DNA of 64,000 nt from UBA2040 sp963977135 (GTDB taxonomy: Bacteria; Bacteroidota; Bacteroidia; Flavobacteriales_D; Crocinitomicaceae). Position numbers and translations under genes: made by a program. Below the pieces are notes generated by a model. It searched no databases and was not told the DNA's origin. It saw only the letters and a program-made list of their open reading frames with translations. Below are positions 25,610 to 35,243 of the stretch, piece after piece. Location of the stretch: positions 6,410-70,409 of the forward strand of contig CAXBNN010000014.1 in NCBI GenBank assembly GCA_963977135.1, read 5' to 3'. Numbering within the stretch: position 1 is the stretch's first letter; every line of letters begins with the position of its first letter.

Positions 25610-27847
25610 TTACGCTTCTAATTTCTTACCAAGCGCATTGTCATAAATCTCTTTTGCTTCGTTGATGAAACCGAAATGGTAATCATCAACGGTCATTTTT
25701 CCTTTTGTAACGTGACCTAGCAAAGTAAAGTTTACTCCTGAATCAATCATGAATTCGATGAAATCTTCTTCTTTGTCTTCTTCGATTGAAACCACTACTC
25801 TACTCTGAGACTCACCAAATAAGAAAGCGTCTTCGCGAATTTCAGAGTCAGAAACGATATCGAATCCTAAATTGCGAGGAGCAGCCATTTCAAATAATGT
25901 AATGAATAAACCACCATCAGCACAATCGTGAACCGCATTTACTATTTCATTTTCGATTAAGCCTTTTACCTTTTCTTGTAATTCGTATTCTATATCCAAA
26001 TCGAAGAATGGTGCTGGAGATGCTTTTACTCCATGGAAACTCACCAAATATTCTGATGAAGAAATATCGTTATGAGAATCACCAATGATAAAGATTAAAT
26101 CTCCTTTTTGTTTGAAATCCAAACTCATCACTTTGTCTTTATCTTCAAGTAATCCAATCATACCAATAGTTGGTGTTGGGAAAACTGGAATTTCAACTCC
26201 ATCCATAGAAGTCTGGTTGTAGAAAGATACATTTCCACCTGTAACGGGCGTAGCAAATTTCAAACAAGCCTTCGACATTCCTTTGATAGCACCAACAAAT
26301 TGCCAGAAAGATTCTGGATTGTAAGGGTTACCAAAATTCAAACAGTTTGTAATTGCTGAAGGAATTCCTCCTGAACAAACGATATTTCTAGCTGCTTCAG
26401 AAACAGCGATTTGAGTTCCAATTTCAGGATCAGCATGAACATAGCGTGAATTACAATCCACAGTCATTGCCAATGCTTTGTTTGTGCCTTTAATATTCAC
26501 AACGGCAGCATCAGAAGGACGATTTGTTGTCATCGTTCTTGTTCCAACCATAGAATCATATTGCTCATAAACCCAACGTTTAGAAGCTATATTTGGATGA
26601 GCCAACAATGATTTTGCAACAGCAACTAAATCATCAGGCTCTGGAACTGAATCGATATTAAATTTCTTATATTCTTGGAAGTAAGCTGGTTCTTTGTATT
26701 CACGCTCGTAAACTGGAGCGCCACCACCTAAAACCAGAGATTCAGCGGGAACATCTCCTACTAACTCTCCGTTCATAAAGTAACGAACCTGAGTGGAATC
26801 TGTAACAACACCAATTTCCTCAGCGTGTAAATCCCATTTATCAAAAATTCGCTTTACTACATCTTCTTGGCCTTTGTTCACAACGACCAACATACGTTCT
26901 TGAGATTCTGAAAGAAGAATTTCATAAGGAAGCATATTATCTTGACGCGTAGGCACTTTGTCCAAATGAACATCCATTCCAACATTTCCACCTGCACTCA
27001 TTTCGCAAGACGAACATGTAATTCCGGCTGCACCCATGTCTTGCATTCCTGCAACTGCGTCTGTTGTCAACAATTCCATTGTCGCTTCAAGCAACAATTT
27101 TTCCATGAAGGGATCACCAACTTGAACCGATGGTAAATCCGAAGCAGATTCTTCTGTAATATCTTTTGATGCGAATGCTGCACCAGCAATTCCGTCTTTA
27201 CCTGTAGAAGAACCTACAATAAATACTGGATTTCCTGGACCTTTAGATTTCGCTGAAATAATCTTTTTTGAATCAATGATACCTGCAGAGAAAGCATTTA
27301 CCAATGGATTAGTATTGTAAGAATCGTCGAAGAAAACCTCTCCACCAACGATAGGAATACCGAAAGCATTTCCATAATCACCAATTCCTTTAGTAACACC
27401 TTTCACCAACCACTTGGTTCGGTCACGTTCGATGTTTCCAAAACGTAAAGAATTCAACTGAGCAATTGGACGAGCACCCATGGTAAAGATATCACGATTG
27501 ATTCCTCCAACTCCAGTTGCTGCACCTTGATAAGGCTCTAATGCACTTGGGTGATTGTGGGATTCAATTTTGAACGCACAACCTAATCCACCGCCAATAT
27601 CAACTAAACCAGCGTTTTCTTCACCAGCTTTTACCAACATATGCGGACCATCCTTTGGCAATTGTTTCAACCAGTGAATTGAGTTTTTATAAGAGCAATG
27701 CTCAGACCACATCACTGAGTAAACAGCTGTTTCCGTAAAATTAGGTGTTCGCCCTAAAATCTCTTTGATTTTATCGAATTCTTCTGGTCTTAAACCTAAT
27801 TCTACTGCTTGTTCGAGTGTTGCTTCCTTTTGTAATGTGCTTTCCAT
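25610..27847 (-). CDS. purL: Phosphoribosylformylglycinamidine synthase, small-type PurL
   Basis: Fourth step of purine synthesis: FGAR plus glutamine-derived ammonia and ATP to FGAM. 745 residues from the ATG at 27847, the size of the small PurL that works with separate PurQ and PurS subunits (neither is in the window) rather than the 1200-residue fused form. Visible: VELGLRPEEFDKIKEILGRTPNFTE and YSVMWSEHCSYKNS near the N-terminus, KIESHNHPSALEPYQGAATGVGG, MQDMGAAGITCS, and HDCADGGL in the second half. The frame opens 14 codons earlier at 27889, but an exact TAATTTTG box lies between the two ATGs, so 27847 is the better start. Monocistronic with its own terminator. Confidence 0.93.
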   Translation of the reverse strand: MESTLQKEATLEQAVELGLRPEEFDKIKEILGRTPNFTETAVYSVMWSEHCSYKNSIHWLKQLPKDGPHMLVKAGEENAGLVDIGGGLGCAFKIESHNHPSALEPYQGAATGVGGINRDIFTMGARPIAQLNSLRFGNIERDRTKWLVKGVTKGIGDYGNAFGIPIVGGEVFFDDSYNTNPLVNAFSAGIIDSKKIISAKSKGPGNPVFIVGSSTGKDGIAGAAFASKDITEESASDLPSVQVGDPFMEKLLLEATMELLTTDAVAGMQDMGAAGITCSSCEMSAGGNVGMDVHLDKVPTRQDNMLPYEILLSESQERMLVVVNKGQEDVVKRIFDKWDLHAEEIGVVTDSTQVRYFMNGELVGDVPAESLVLGGGAPVYEREYKEPAYFQEYKKFNIDSVPEPDDLVAVAKSLLAHPNIASKRWVYEQYDSMVGTRTMTTNRPSDAAVVNIKGTNKALAMTVDCNSRYVHADPEIGTQIAVSEAARNIVCSGGIPSAITNCLNFGNPYNPESFWQFVGAIKGMSKACLKFATPVTGGNVSFYNQTSMDGVEIPVFPTPTIGMIGLLEDKDKVMSLDFKQKGDLIFIIGDSHNDISSSEYLVSFHGVKASPAPFFDLDIEYELQEKVKGLIENEIVNAVHDCADGGLFITLFEMAAPRNLGFDIVSDSEIREDAFLFGESQSRVVVSIEEDKEEDFIEFMIDSGVNFTLLGHVTKGKMTVDDYHFGFINEAKEIYDNALGKKLEA

Positions 27848-28019
27848 AACGCTTGATTGAGCTGCAAAATTAATCAAATTATCTGTCAATAGACTGACTA
27901 GTTTTCACGAATTCGGGAAGTTTTTCACAGTATCTCTTTATTAATGTAGAGTTCTATTGTTTTCCCTTTTATTTTCAAATCTTTCCTTAACTTCGCCCCT
28001 CAAAAGATATTTAGCGAAT

Positions 28020-29411
28020 ATGAATTACGATATTATAGTCATAGGAAGTGGACCAGGTGGATATGTAACTGCCATTCGCGCTTCACAATTGGGTTTGAAA
28101 ACAGCCGTTGTTGAAAAAGAAAGCCTTGGAGGAGTTTGTTTGAACTGGGGATGTATACCTACAAAAGCATTGTTGAAAAGTGCGAATGTATTTGAATACA
28201 TAACTCACGCAGCAGATTACGGAATCAAGGTTGCTGAACCAAAAGCTGATTTCAACGGAATGGTTGGTCGCAGTCGCGATGTTGCTGGAGGTATGAGCAA
28301 AGGTGTTCAATTCTTGTTAAAGAAAAACAAAGTTGATGTCTTGATGGGAACTGGGGTTGTAAAACCTGGTAAGAAAGTTGCCGTTACTGATGCCGACGGA
28401 AAAGTAACAGAATACACAGCAAATAAAGGTTTGATTATAGCAACTGGCGCAAGAAGTCGTCAATTGCCAAACTTGCCACAAGATGGCGACAAAATCATTG
28501 GCTACAGAGAAGCTATGACCATGAAAACTCAGCCTAAGAAAATGGTTGTTGTTGGTTCAGGAGCTATTGGTGTTGAATTTGCCTATTTCTACAATGCAAT
28601 AGGAACAGACGTAACTATTGTTGAATACATGCCAAACATTGTTCCTATTGAAGACATAGATGTTTCTAAGCAATTGGAAAAATCATTTAAAAAATCTGGA
28701 ATCAACATTATGACAGGTTCTTCTGTTGAATCAGTAGATACAAAAGGTAAAGGTTGTGTTGTAACAGTTAAAACTGCAAAAGGAGAAGAAAAAATCGAAT
28801 GTGATGTGGTTCTTTCCGCAGTAGGAATTGAAGCAAACATTGAAAACATCGGTTTGGAAGAAATGGGAATCGTTGTAGACAGAGGTCGAATTATAGTAAA
28901 TGACTTCTACCAAACCAATATCCCAGGTTATTATGCCATCGGAGATGTTATTCCTGGCCCAGCTCTGGCACACGTTGCTTCTGCGGAAGGAATTATCTGT
29001 GTTGAGAAAATCGCTGGACACAATCCTGAGCCTTTAGATTATGGCAACATCCCAGGATGTACTTATGCTTCTCCTGAAATTTCATCAGTAGGAATGACAG
29101 AAGCTCAAGCTGTTGAAAAAGGATACAAAATCAAAGTGGGTAAATTCCCATTCTCCGCTTCTGGAAAAGCAAGTGCTGCTGGTGCAAAAGATGGTTTCGT
29201 GAAATTAATTTTCGATGAGCAATACGGTGAATTACTTGGTGCGCACATGATAGGCGCAAACGTTACCGAAATGATTGCCGAAATTGTCGCTATCCGTAAA
29301 TTGGAAACAACAGGGCATGAATTGATCAAAACGGTTCACCCTCACCCAACAATGTCAGAAGCAGTTATGGAAGCTGCCGCTGCTGCATATGGTGAAGTGA
29401 TACATTTATAA
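28020..29411 (+). CDS. lpdA: Dihydrolipoyl dehydrogenase (E3)
   Basis: Flavoprotein that reoxidises lipoyl groups of 2-oxoacid dehydrogenases and the glycine cleavage system, reducing NAD. 463 residues: FAD-binding IIVIGSGPGGYVTAIRAS at the N-terminus, redox-active disulfide in GGVCLNWGCIPTKALL, NAD-binding VVVGSGAIGVEFAYF, second FAD motif GYYAIGDV, and the catalytic dimer-interface His-Glu in HPHPTMSEAVMEAA. The ATG at 28020 fits the family; an upstream TTG in frame would add 21 unrelated residues. TAACTTCG at 27988-27995 is a one-mismatch -7 box. It is divergent from purL. No E1/E2 genes are nearby. Confidence 0.95.
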   Translation: MNYDIIVIGSGPGGYVTAIRASQLGLKTAVVEKESLGGVCLNWGCIPTKALLKSANVFEYITHAADYGIKVAEPKADFNGMVGRSRDVAGGMSKGVQFLLKKNKVDVLMGTGVVKPGKKVAVTDADGKVTEYTANKGLIIATGARSRQLPNLPQDGDKIIGYREAMTMKTQPKKMVVVGSGAIGVEFAYFYNAIGTDVTIVEYMPNIVPIEDIDVSKQLEKSFKKSGINIMTGSSVESVDTKGKGCVVTVKTAKGEEKIECDVVLSAVGIEANIENIGLEEMGIVVDRGRIIVNDFYQTNIPGYYAIGDVIPGPALAHVASAEGIICVEKIAGHNPEPLDYGNIPGCTYASPEISSVGMTEAQAVEKGYKIKVGKFPFSASGKASAAGAKDGFVKLIFDEQYGELLGAHMIGANVTEMIAEIVAIRKLETTGHELIKTVHPHPTMSEAVMEAAAAAYGEVIHL

Positions 29412-29431
29412 GATATAGATTAGTTTTTTTT

Positions 29432-29468
29432 AAGCCGAATCTCAGAAATGGGGTTCGGTTTTTTCTTT
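29432..29468 (+). terminator. Rho-independent terminator of lpdA
   Basis: AAGCCGAATCTC pairs with GGGGTTCGGTTT (12 bp with G-T pairs), 6-nt loop, followed by T-rich DNA. Confidence 0.75.
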
Positions 29469-29524
29469 TTAACCGTATACTGTTCTTTAGGAAATACCTT
29501 TATCTTCGATTTAAAATTTACAAT

Positions 29525-30667
29525 TTGCCAAAAACAAAACACATATTTCTCCTTCTTGCCTTTTCTTTGGTTATTAAAATTGTGTATTTATCGATGTCCG
29601 TATATCTGTCTGAGGAAAAAATGTATGGCAATATCTATCAAAAATACATTCAAACAACAAGAAAGTACGACGCTTATTGGTATGAAAAAATAGCCAACAA
29701 TGGTTATCCAAAAGTCACCGATAAAAAGGAACTAGGATATGCTAATGAAAAAGATTTCAAACAAAGCGAATGGGCGTTTTTCCCTTTCTACCCGAAGTTA
29801 ATAAGTGGAATGAAAACCGTTTTCGGAATGAATTACAATTCAGCCGCTTTCTTTTTAAGCCTGCTCTTTTCCTTCCTTTCTCTCGTGGGTATGTTATGGT
29901 TCAGTTTAATCTTCTTAAAGAATGAAAGCAAAGCACTTTTTACTACTTTACTCTTTTTCTGCTTTCCTTTTTCCTTTTACTTCTCGATGTTTTATACCGA
30001 AGCATTGTTTTTTACTTTCTTGCTTTTCAGTTTTATCGCCATTTACTATAAAAAACACATTTATTTAGCCGCTCTAATCATTCCATTAATACTTCTCAGG
30101 CCAAATGGACTCGTGTTATTATTGCCATTGTTCCTTTATTTCCTTGAACAAAATGAATTATTAACCAAATGGAAGTTCAATTGGCGCGCACTATTCACAA
30201 AGAAAAAACTTTTTTTAACGAGCGCTTTCATAACTGGACCAATAGCTTTTGCTGTTTATTGCTGGTATCAATACAGAATGACCGGTTATCCTTTTGCTTT
30301 TAGTATCGCTCAAGCTGGTTGGTACCGAGAATTTATGTTCCCAATTTTGGCTTTCTTTAGAAAAGGTGACTTAGCTACACAGTTCAATTCCATTTATACC
30401 ATCATTGTAATTGTTTATGCTTTCTCCATCCGAAAAAAATTACCACTGAGTTTAAATACATTGATTTGGATTAGTTTAATCTTACCACTCTGCTCTGGAT
30501 CCGTAACATCTATGACCCGATTTATCTCAATTATTTTTCCATTATTTTTAATTCTTGGAAGTCAAATAGAAAAGTCGAGGTTCAAAATTCCTATTCTAAT
30601 GTTAATTCTAGGATTACATTTTCTATCTTTTACAACTTGGATTTTGAATATGGTTATCAGCAATTAA
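29525..30667 (+). CDS. PIG-V-like multi-pass membrane mannosyl/glycosyltransferase
   Basis: 380 residues with about nine membrane segments. The features of the bacterial PIG-V/GT-C group are present: a first loop with the acidic catalytic region YDAYWYEKIANNGYP, then WAFFPFYPKLI, FYTEALFFTFLLFS and LLRPNGLVLL. GT-C enzymes use polyprenyl-phosphate sugars and act on the periplasmic side of the inner membrane; donor and acceptor are unknown here. Start uncertain: the frame begins at a TTG (29525), and the only ATG that follows (29594) would cut into the first membrane helix, so I prefer the TTG. It follows the lpdA terminator and has no partner genes. Confidence 0.75.
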   Translation: MPKTKHIFLLLAFSLVIKIVYLSMSVYLSEEKMYGNIYQKYIQTTRKYDAYWYEKIANNGYPKVTDKKELGYANEKDFKQSEWAFFPFYPKLISGMKTVFGMNYNSAAFFLSLLFSFLSLVGMLWFSLIFLKNESKALFTTLLFFCFPFSFYFSMFYTEALFFTFLLFSFIAIYYKKHIYLAALIIPLILLRPNGLVLLLPLFLYFLEQNELLTKWKFNWRALFTKKKLFLTSAFITGPIAFAVYCWYQYRMTGYPFAFSIAQAGWYREFMFPILAFFRKGDLATQFNSIYTIIVIVYAFSIRKKLPLSLNTLIWISLILPLCSGSVTSMTRFISIIFPLFLILGSQIEKSRFKIPILMLILGLHFLSFTTWILNMVISN

Positions 30668-31033
30668 AGATGAAATCGAGAACTAAGAAAAAACGTTAAT
30701 AGTCTTTTTTCAGATCTACGAAAAGATTAGGCTTAAACCTTCTCGTCAGAAGAGAATCCAAGAATAAAAAATAAAATTTTTCTTTTGCATTAATAACTAT
30801 CAAAAAAATTAATTCATTTTTTTTGCTCAAAACCGTTCCATTCTTAACGAATTAGGGGTGTTCTGGTGATATCTTTTTCAAAAGAAGTAGTTTTTGTTTA
30901 GAAATTCACACATTTACAATATCATGCCGCTACATTTTCATTCCAAGTTTAAAGTCCCTATTTTTACGGCGCAACTTTTATTTATTTGTTTACGTCAAGT
31001 AATTAACACAACACAAAATAATAATTCAATTTT
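30668..31033. other. 366-bp AT-rich intergenic region
   Basis: Between the PIG-V-like gene and a small secreted protein gene. No open frame of convincing codon use, no tRNA and no clear hairpin terminator. It should contain the promoter of 31034, but no exact TTG/TAnnTTTG pair was found. Confidence 0.5.
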
Positions 31034-31483
31034 ATGAAAAAACTAAAACTTAACAGAGCGGTGCTAATGTTCCTTTTCCTTATGTCTAGTGGATTTTTTA
31101 TGGCACAAAGCCTTGGAAATTTGACTTACGAATGGAAATTAGTTCAAGAAACGGATGGTGTGCAATTTTTTGCTAAATATCAGGAATGTAAAATGTCTGA
31201 ACAATCACCAAAACCTTTTGATATAGCGTTCTTAAAAATTGTAAACAACACCAACAAAGATGTGCAGGTTGCTTACAATTTTGTGACTGAGTATACAGAA
31301 GGATGTAACGGTTGTGATGGTGGAGACGAAACGCATTTCACTCAAACAATTCCAGCGAATGGTTCAATAGAAGATGATTGTAACTTCACGCAACAAGGAA
31401 TGGCGCATAGCGTTCGCAACCAAAATTTCAAAGGTGGATGGAACTTCGAAAAAGTTTCTATTACTAATGTTAAAATCGATTAA
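31034..31483 (+). CDS. Small secreted protein, function unknown
   Basis: 149 residues with a signal peptide ending at SSGFFMAQS. The mature part is one small domain with strands YEWKLVQETDGVQFFAKYQEC and IAFLKIVNNTNKDVQVAYNF (cited as FAKYQEC and LKIVNNTNK), an acidic Cys-rich loop GCNGCDGGDETHF, and CNFTQQGM; it looks like a small beta-sandwich stabilised by disulfides. I do not recognise the family. It is 9 bp upstream of the type B cargo gene and so probably in the same transcript, suggesting a periplasmic or surface helper of that cargo (inference). Confidence 0.7.
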   Translation: MKKLKLNRAVLMFLFLMSSGFFMAQSLGNLTYEWKLVQETDGVQFFAKYQECKMSEQSPKPFDIAFLKIVNNTNKDVQVAYNFVTEYTEGCNGCDGGDETHFTQTIPANGSIEDDCNFTQQGMAHSVRNQNFKGGWNFEKVSITNVKID

Positions 31484-31492
31484 TACTCAACT

Positions 31493-34267
31493 ATGAAAAA
31501 TTTACTTTTAGTTACGACAATATTTACACTACTTTTTTCGAGTAGTTTGTTTGCGCAAAACCCGAATTGTTATGTGACAGTTTCTCCACTAGATACCACT
31601 ATCTGTCCTGGAGATTCAGTTTTCATTCAAGGTTATGCCAATTTACTAGGTGCTGGTCAGAGTTTCAACTTTAATGCAAGTACATTACCTGCAGGATGGA
31701 GTACAACTGGAACAACTTTTTTTTCTGCCCCTTGTGGTCCTCATCCTAATGGTACGCCATATTACTGGGCCTCTACTGCAGCAGCAGGTTCCATACCTGG
31801 AATTCAAACTGCAGCATTTGATATTACTTGTGGTGGCGTTGTTATTTTTGATATGATTTACTCAGTTCAAGGTGGATCTTCTCCTTGCGAGGGACCTGAC
31901 CAATACAATGAAGGAGTGAGTTTACAGTATAGTTTGAATGGCGGTTTAACTTGGATAGACATAATTTATTATGCTCCAAATGGTGCTACGTTGCCAGCAA
32001 ACCCTGGTGTAACAACTCCTGGCGCCAATGGTATAACGCCATTTACCTCTTGGAACACCTTTACTGTTCCGATTCCGGCTGGTGCATTGTCAACAAGTAC
32101 TATGTTTAGATGGACTCAATCTTCTACTTCAGGTTCATGTTGTGATAACTGGGGATTGGAAAACATCATTATTAACGCAACAGCCGCTCCTTGTGGAACT
32201 TCAACAGTATTGAATTGGAGTAATGGTTTGAATGACACCACTTCTTTTTGGTTCTCGCCGTCACAAGACACAACATTATATGCGGTCATTTTTGATACAA
32301 ACGGTGTGCAACAATGTATTTCTGACACAATTACAGTAAATCTATTCGATGGTAATTTCACATATTCTCTGCCGGGTGCAGCAAACGTATATTGTCCATT
32401 AGCTTCTACAAATGTTAGTGTTACAAACATTCAGAATGCTGGTTTACCAGTTTCTTACTTATGGTCGACAGGAAGTACAACTAGTACCGCGACTATTTCA
32501 GGTCTAGGAGTCACTCCTGCCAATATTTGGTATTATGTAGATGTCACCGATGCCTGCGGTTATGTTATCCCGGATAGTGTGCTATTGAATGTCAACCAAA
32601 CGCTAGCCATTGCCTCTTTTAGTGTTAATCCACAAATAAACTGTGCTCTGAATGGATCAGCAGCGGCTGTAGTTACTGGTAACCAAGGAACGCCAGTTCA
32701 TCAATGGACAAATTCAGCGGGACAAACGGCAAACCCAGTTGGAAATAATGCAAACAATTTAGTTAGTGGATGGTATTATGTGACTGTAACGGATAACGTA
32801 TGTACGATTAGTGATAGTGTTTTTGTACCTCAAACTTTGGTTCCGATTACATTTAACTTACCTGACACGGTAACAACAAACTGTTTAGCAATCAAACCAC
32901 CAGCACCAACAACTGCACTTCAAAATGCGCCAGGTGCTACGTTTTTATGGACAACGGCTGGAGGAACGCCATTACCATTCAATAATTCAGGAAACAATGG
33001 TTTCTTGAGCTATTACAACCTTCCAAACAATGGTATTTCACCTGCCTTTATTACCTATAATGTTACTGTTTTCTCTTGTGGAAATAGCGTTACGAAGTCA
33101 GTAGTATTGCATGTTACGAATATTAACAATTTAAATTTCAATCTACCTGATACATTGAAGAAATTCTGTCCAGGTGATTCAATTGCTGTAGATGTAACAG
33201 GTATTACTGGTGCTTCTAATACAAACCCTCCAATTCCATTGGTTTATGATTGGTCTAACGGAGGAACAACTTTCACAACTTGGTTAACATCTACAGGTTT
33301 AGACAATGAAACAATTCCTTACACGGTTACATTAACCGATGCTTGTGGTTATACTAAAACTAAAACTGTTGTTTTTGTAATAGACAAATTATTGAATATC
33401 GATGACGTTCAATCAACCGCTTCTACTGCATGTCAGCCAGATGGTTCAGTATTAGCAATAGTATCTGGAAATACAGGTCCTGCACAATTCCTATGGGAAG
33501 ATTCATTGAACTACATTACACCGGGTTCGGGAGATTCAACTCAATCTAACTCATGGAATAACATTAGCCCAGGATGGTATTACTTTACCGTTGTTGACAA
33601 TGTTTGTAGCGATTTAGATAGTGTTTTCGTGGATATAATTAACGCTCCAACAGCATCATTTACAGTTGATAAATCTGATGGATGTGCGGGAATGTCAGTA
33701 ATATTCACAAATACAAGTCAAAACACTTCGTATTTTGAATGGGACTTTGGAAATGGAAATACTTCTATTGACAATGCGATAACTACTCATGCTGAGCAGT
33801 ATTTTGCTCCAGCAACTGTAACACTTTGGGCTTATGACAACTCAAGTAAAACTTGTGGAACTTCTACAACATTAGATATTTCAATTGTGGTATGTGGTTG
33901 TACAGATCCTAATGCGATAAACTATGATCCAAATGCAGTAGTTCAAGATGGATTATGTATTTATCCAATTCCTGTTGTTCAAGATCCAAATGTCTTCACA
34001 CCAAACGGTGATGGTCAAAATGACTTATTCTTCTTTGAAACGGTGTATACAACCGAGTTTAAATTAACAATTACCAATCGTTGGGGTAACGTGATGTACG
34101 ACAAAATCTTAGACCTTACAGCTCCAGTAGGATCTCAAGGTTGGGACGGACGTTCACCGAACGGAAGCGAGGCTAAAGCTGGAACTTATTTCTATAAATA
34201 CACTGCTATTGGAATCAATGGTGATGAAGTAGAAGGAAAAGGTTTCTTGCAGTTGGTTAGAGACTAA
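31493..34267 (+). CDS. Secreted type B (gliding-type) T9SS C-terminal domain protein
   Basis: 924 residues: signal peptide (LLFSSSLFAQ), an N-terminal module with TICPGDSVFIQG followed by a jelly-roll-like region (about 45-235) such as the anchor domains of this phylum, repeated Cys-paired Ig/SprB-like modules (VDVTDACGYVIPDS, VTVTDNVCTISDS, YFTVVDNVCSDLDS), one PKD module at about 715-800 (FEWDFGNGNTS), and a terminal CHU_C domain with PNVFTPNGDGQNDLFFF, LTITNRWGNVMYD, GWDGRSPNGSEA and GTYFYKYTAIG. It is exported by T9SS and attached to or released from the cell surface. No enzymatic motif. Unlike the first type B gene it has no PorP/SprF gene beside it. Confidence 0.88.
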   Translation: MKNLLLVTTIFTLLFSSSLFAQNPNCYVTVSPLDTTICPGDSVFIQGYANLLGAGQSFNFNASTLPAGWSTTGTTFFSAPCGPHPNGTPYYWASTAAAGSIPGIQTAAFDITCGGVVIFDMIYSVQGGSSPCEGPDQYNEGVSLQYSLNGGLTWIDIIYYAPNGATLPANPGVTTPGANGITPFTSWNTFTVPIPAGALSTSTMFRWTQSSTSGSCCDNWGLENIIINATAAPCGTSTVLNWSNGLNDTTSFWFSPSQDTTLYAVIFDTNGVQQCISDTITVNLFDGNFTYSLPGAANVYCPLASTNVSVTNIQNAGLPVSYLWSTGSTTSTATISGLGVTPANIWYYVDVTDACGYVIPDSVLLNVNQTLAIASFSVNPQINCALNGSAAAVVTGNQGTPVHQWTNSAGQTANPVGNNANNLVSGWYYVTVTDNVCTISDSVFVPQTLVPITFNLPDTVTTNCLAIKPPAPTTALQNAPGATFLWTTAGGTPLPFNNSGNNGFLSYYNLPNNGISPAFITYNVTVFSCGNSVTKSVVLHVTNINNLNFNLPDTLKKFCPGDSIAVDVTGITGASNTNPPIPLVYDWSNGGTTFTTWLTSTGLDNETIPYTVTLTDACGYTKTKTVVFVIDKLLNIDDVQSTASTACQPDGSVLAIVSGNTGPAQFLWEDSLNYITPGSGDSTQSNSWNNISPGWYYFTVVDNVCSDLDSVFVDIINAPTASFTVDKSDGCAGMSVIFTNTSQNTSYFEWDFGNGNTSIDNAITTHAEQYFAPATVTLWAYDNSSKTCGTSTTLDISIVVCGCTDPNAINYDPNAVVQDGLCIYPIPVVQDPNVFTPNGDGQNDLFFFETVYTTEFKLTITNRWGNVMYDKILDLTAPVGSQGWDGRSPNGSEAKAGTYFYKYTAIGINGDEVEGKGFLQLVRD

Positions 34268-34287
34268 AACATAAAATATAATCATGG

Positions 34288-34321
34288 AATAAGGGTTCGA
34301 TTTTCGGACCCTTATTTTTTT
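34288..34321 (+). terminator. Rho-independent terminator of the type B cargo gene
   Basis: AATAAGGGT (34288-34296) / ACCCTTATT (34308-34316), perfect 9-bp stem, then a T8 run. Confidence 0.85.
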
Positions 34322-34342
34322 TGTCCTAAGTTCAAAATAGCA

Positions 34343-34373
34343 ACTGACGCCTTCGACTTCGCTCAGTCGGCAA
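34343..34373. repeat. Short GC-rich element resembling dispersed Bacteroidetes repeats
   Basis: CTTCGACTTCGCTCAGTC inside an AT-rich gap, flanked by ACTGA and TCAGT inverted arms. From general knowledge, sequences of this type occur in many copies in Bacteroidetes intergenic regions; only one copy is seen here. Confidence 0.35.
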
Positions 34374-34463
34374 TTACAACTTTTAAAATTCATCACTCAA
34401 AATCTGTTATCTGGAATTCTTAGGTTATTATAATTCCTTACCTTTAAAACAAATACAATAAAA

Positions 34464-35243
34464 ATGGACATCAAATTAGCCGTATTAATAGACGGCGACA
34501 ATATACCTTCCGCATACATTAGTGAAATGATGGAAGAAATAACTAAATATGGCAATCCCACAATCAAAAGAATATATGGAGATTGGACAAAACCTCATCT
34601 AACGAAATGGAAGAACTTATTGCTTGAAAACGCTATTACGCCTATTCAACAATATGGTTATACTACAGGTAAAAACGCTACCGATTCAGCTATGATTATC
34701 GATGCAATGGATATTCTTTATTCAGAAAAAGTTGATGGTTTTTGCCTTGTTTCAAGTGATAGTGATTTTACAAGATTAGCAACTCGATTAAGAGAAGCTG
34801 GAATGAAAGTTTTCGGAATTGGTGAAAGAAAAACACCAAATCCATTCATCGTTGCTTGTGACAAATTCATCTACATAGAAATATTAAAGAAGCAAACGCA
34901 AGAAACTGAATCTGGTGACCAAGAAACGAAAACGATAGAAAAAGAACCAATCACCCAAAAAGTTATTCAATTTATATCCAACAGCGTAAGTGATTTGGCG
35001 GATGAAGATGGTTGGGCTTTTCTAGGAGATGTTGGTGGGCTATTGCAGAAAAAACAACCTAATTTTGATTCTAGAAACTATGGTTTCCTGAAACTAACGC
35101 CACTTATCAAGTCTATAAAGAACTTTGAAGTTGAACAACGTGATAGCCAAAATGGACGGTTTAAATTGATTTATGTAAAAGTGAAGGAAAAAAGTCAATC
35201 ACAAAAAAAGACTTCTCCCAATAAAACTGCTCGTAAAAAATAA
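34464..35243 (+). CDS. NYN-domain (PIN-like) nuclease with C-terminal OST-HTH/LOTUS domain
   Basis: 259 residues. Residues 1-150 form a NYN/LabA-type PIN-fold domain with the acidic metal-binding residues in VLIDGDNIP (Asp10 and Asp12 region), KNATDSAMIIDAMD and VSSDSDFTRL. Residues about 160-240 are an OST-HTH/LOTUS winged helix (VIQFISNSVSDLADEDGWAFLGDVG in part; FLGDVGGLLQ, FDSRNYGFLKLTPLI), which binds RNA, in eukaryotes G-rich or G4 RNA. The two-domain architecture is common in bacteria and is thought to act in RNA cleavage or turnover; target unknown. The C-terminus is Lys-rich. The next gene starts at the base after its stop codon. Confidence 0.88.
   Translation: MDIKLAVLIDGDNIPSAYISEMMEEITKYGNPTIKRIYGDWTKPHLTKWKNLLLENAITPIQQYGYTTGKNATDSAMIIDAMDILYSEKVDGFCLVSSDSDFTRLATRLREAGMKVFGIGERKTPNPFIVACDKFIYIEILKKQTQETESGDQETKTIEKEPITQKVIQFISNSVSDLADEDGWAFLGDVGGLLQKKQPNFDSRNYGFLKLTPLIKSIKNFEVEQRDSQNGRFKLIYVKVKEKSQSQKKTSPNKTARKK

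Noticed and set aside
25610..29411. Possible purL/lpdA functional operon
   Set aside because: The genes are divergent and unrelated in pathway; no shared regulator site was seen.
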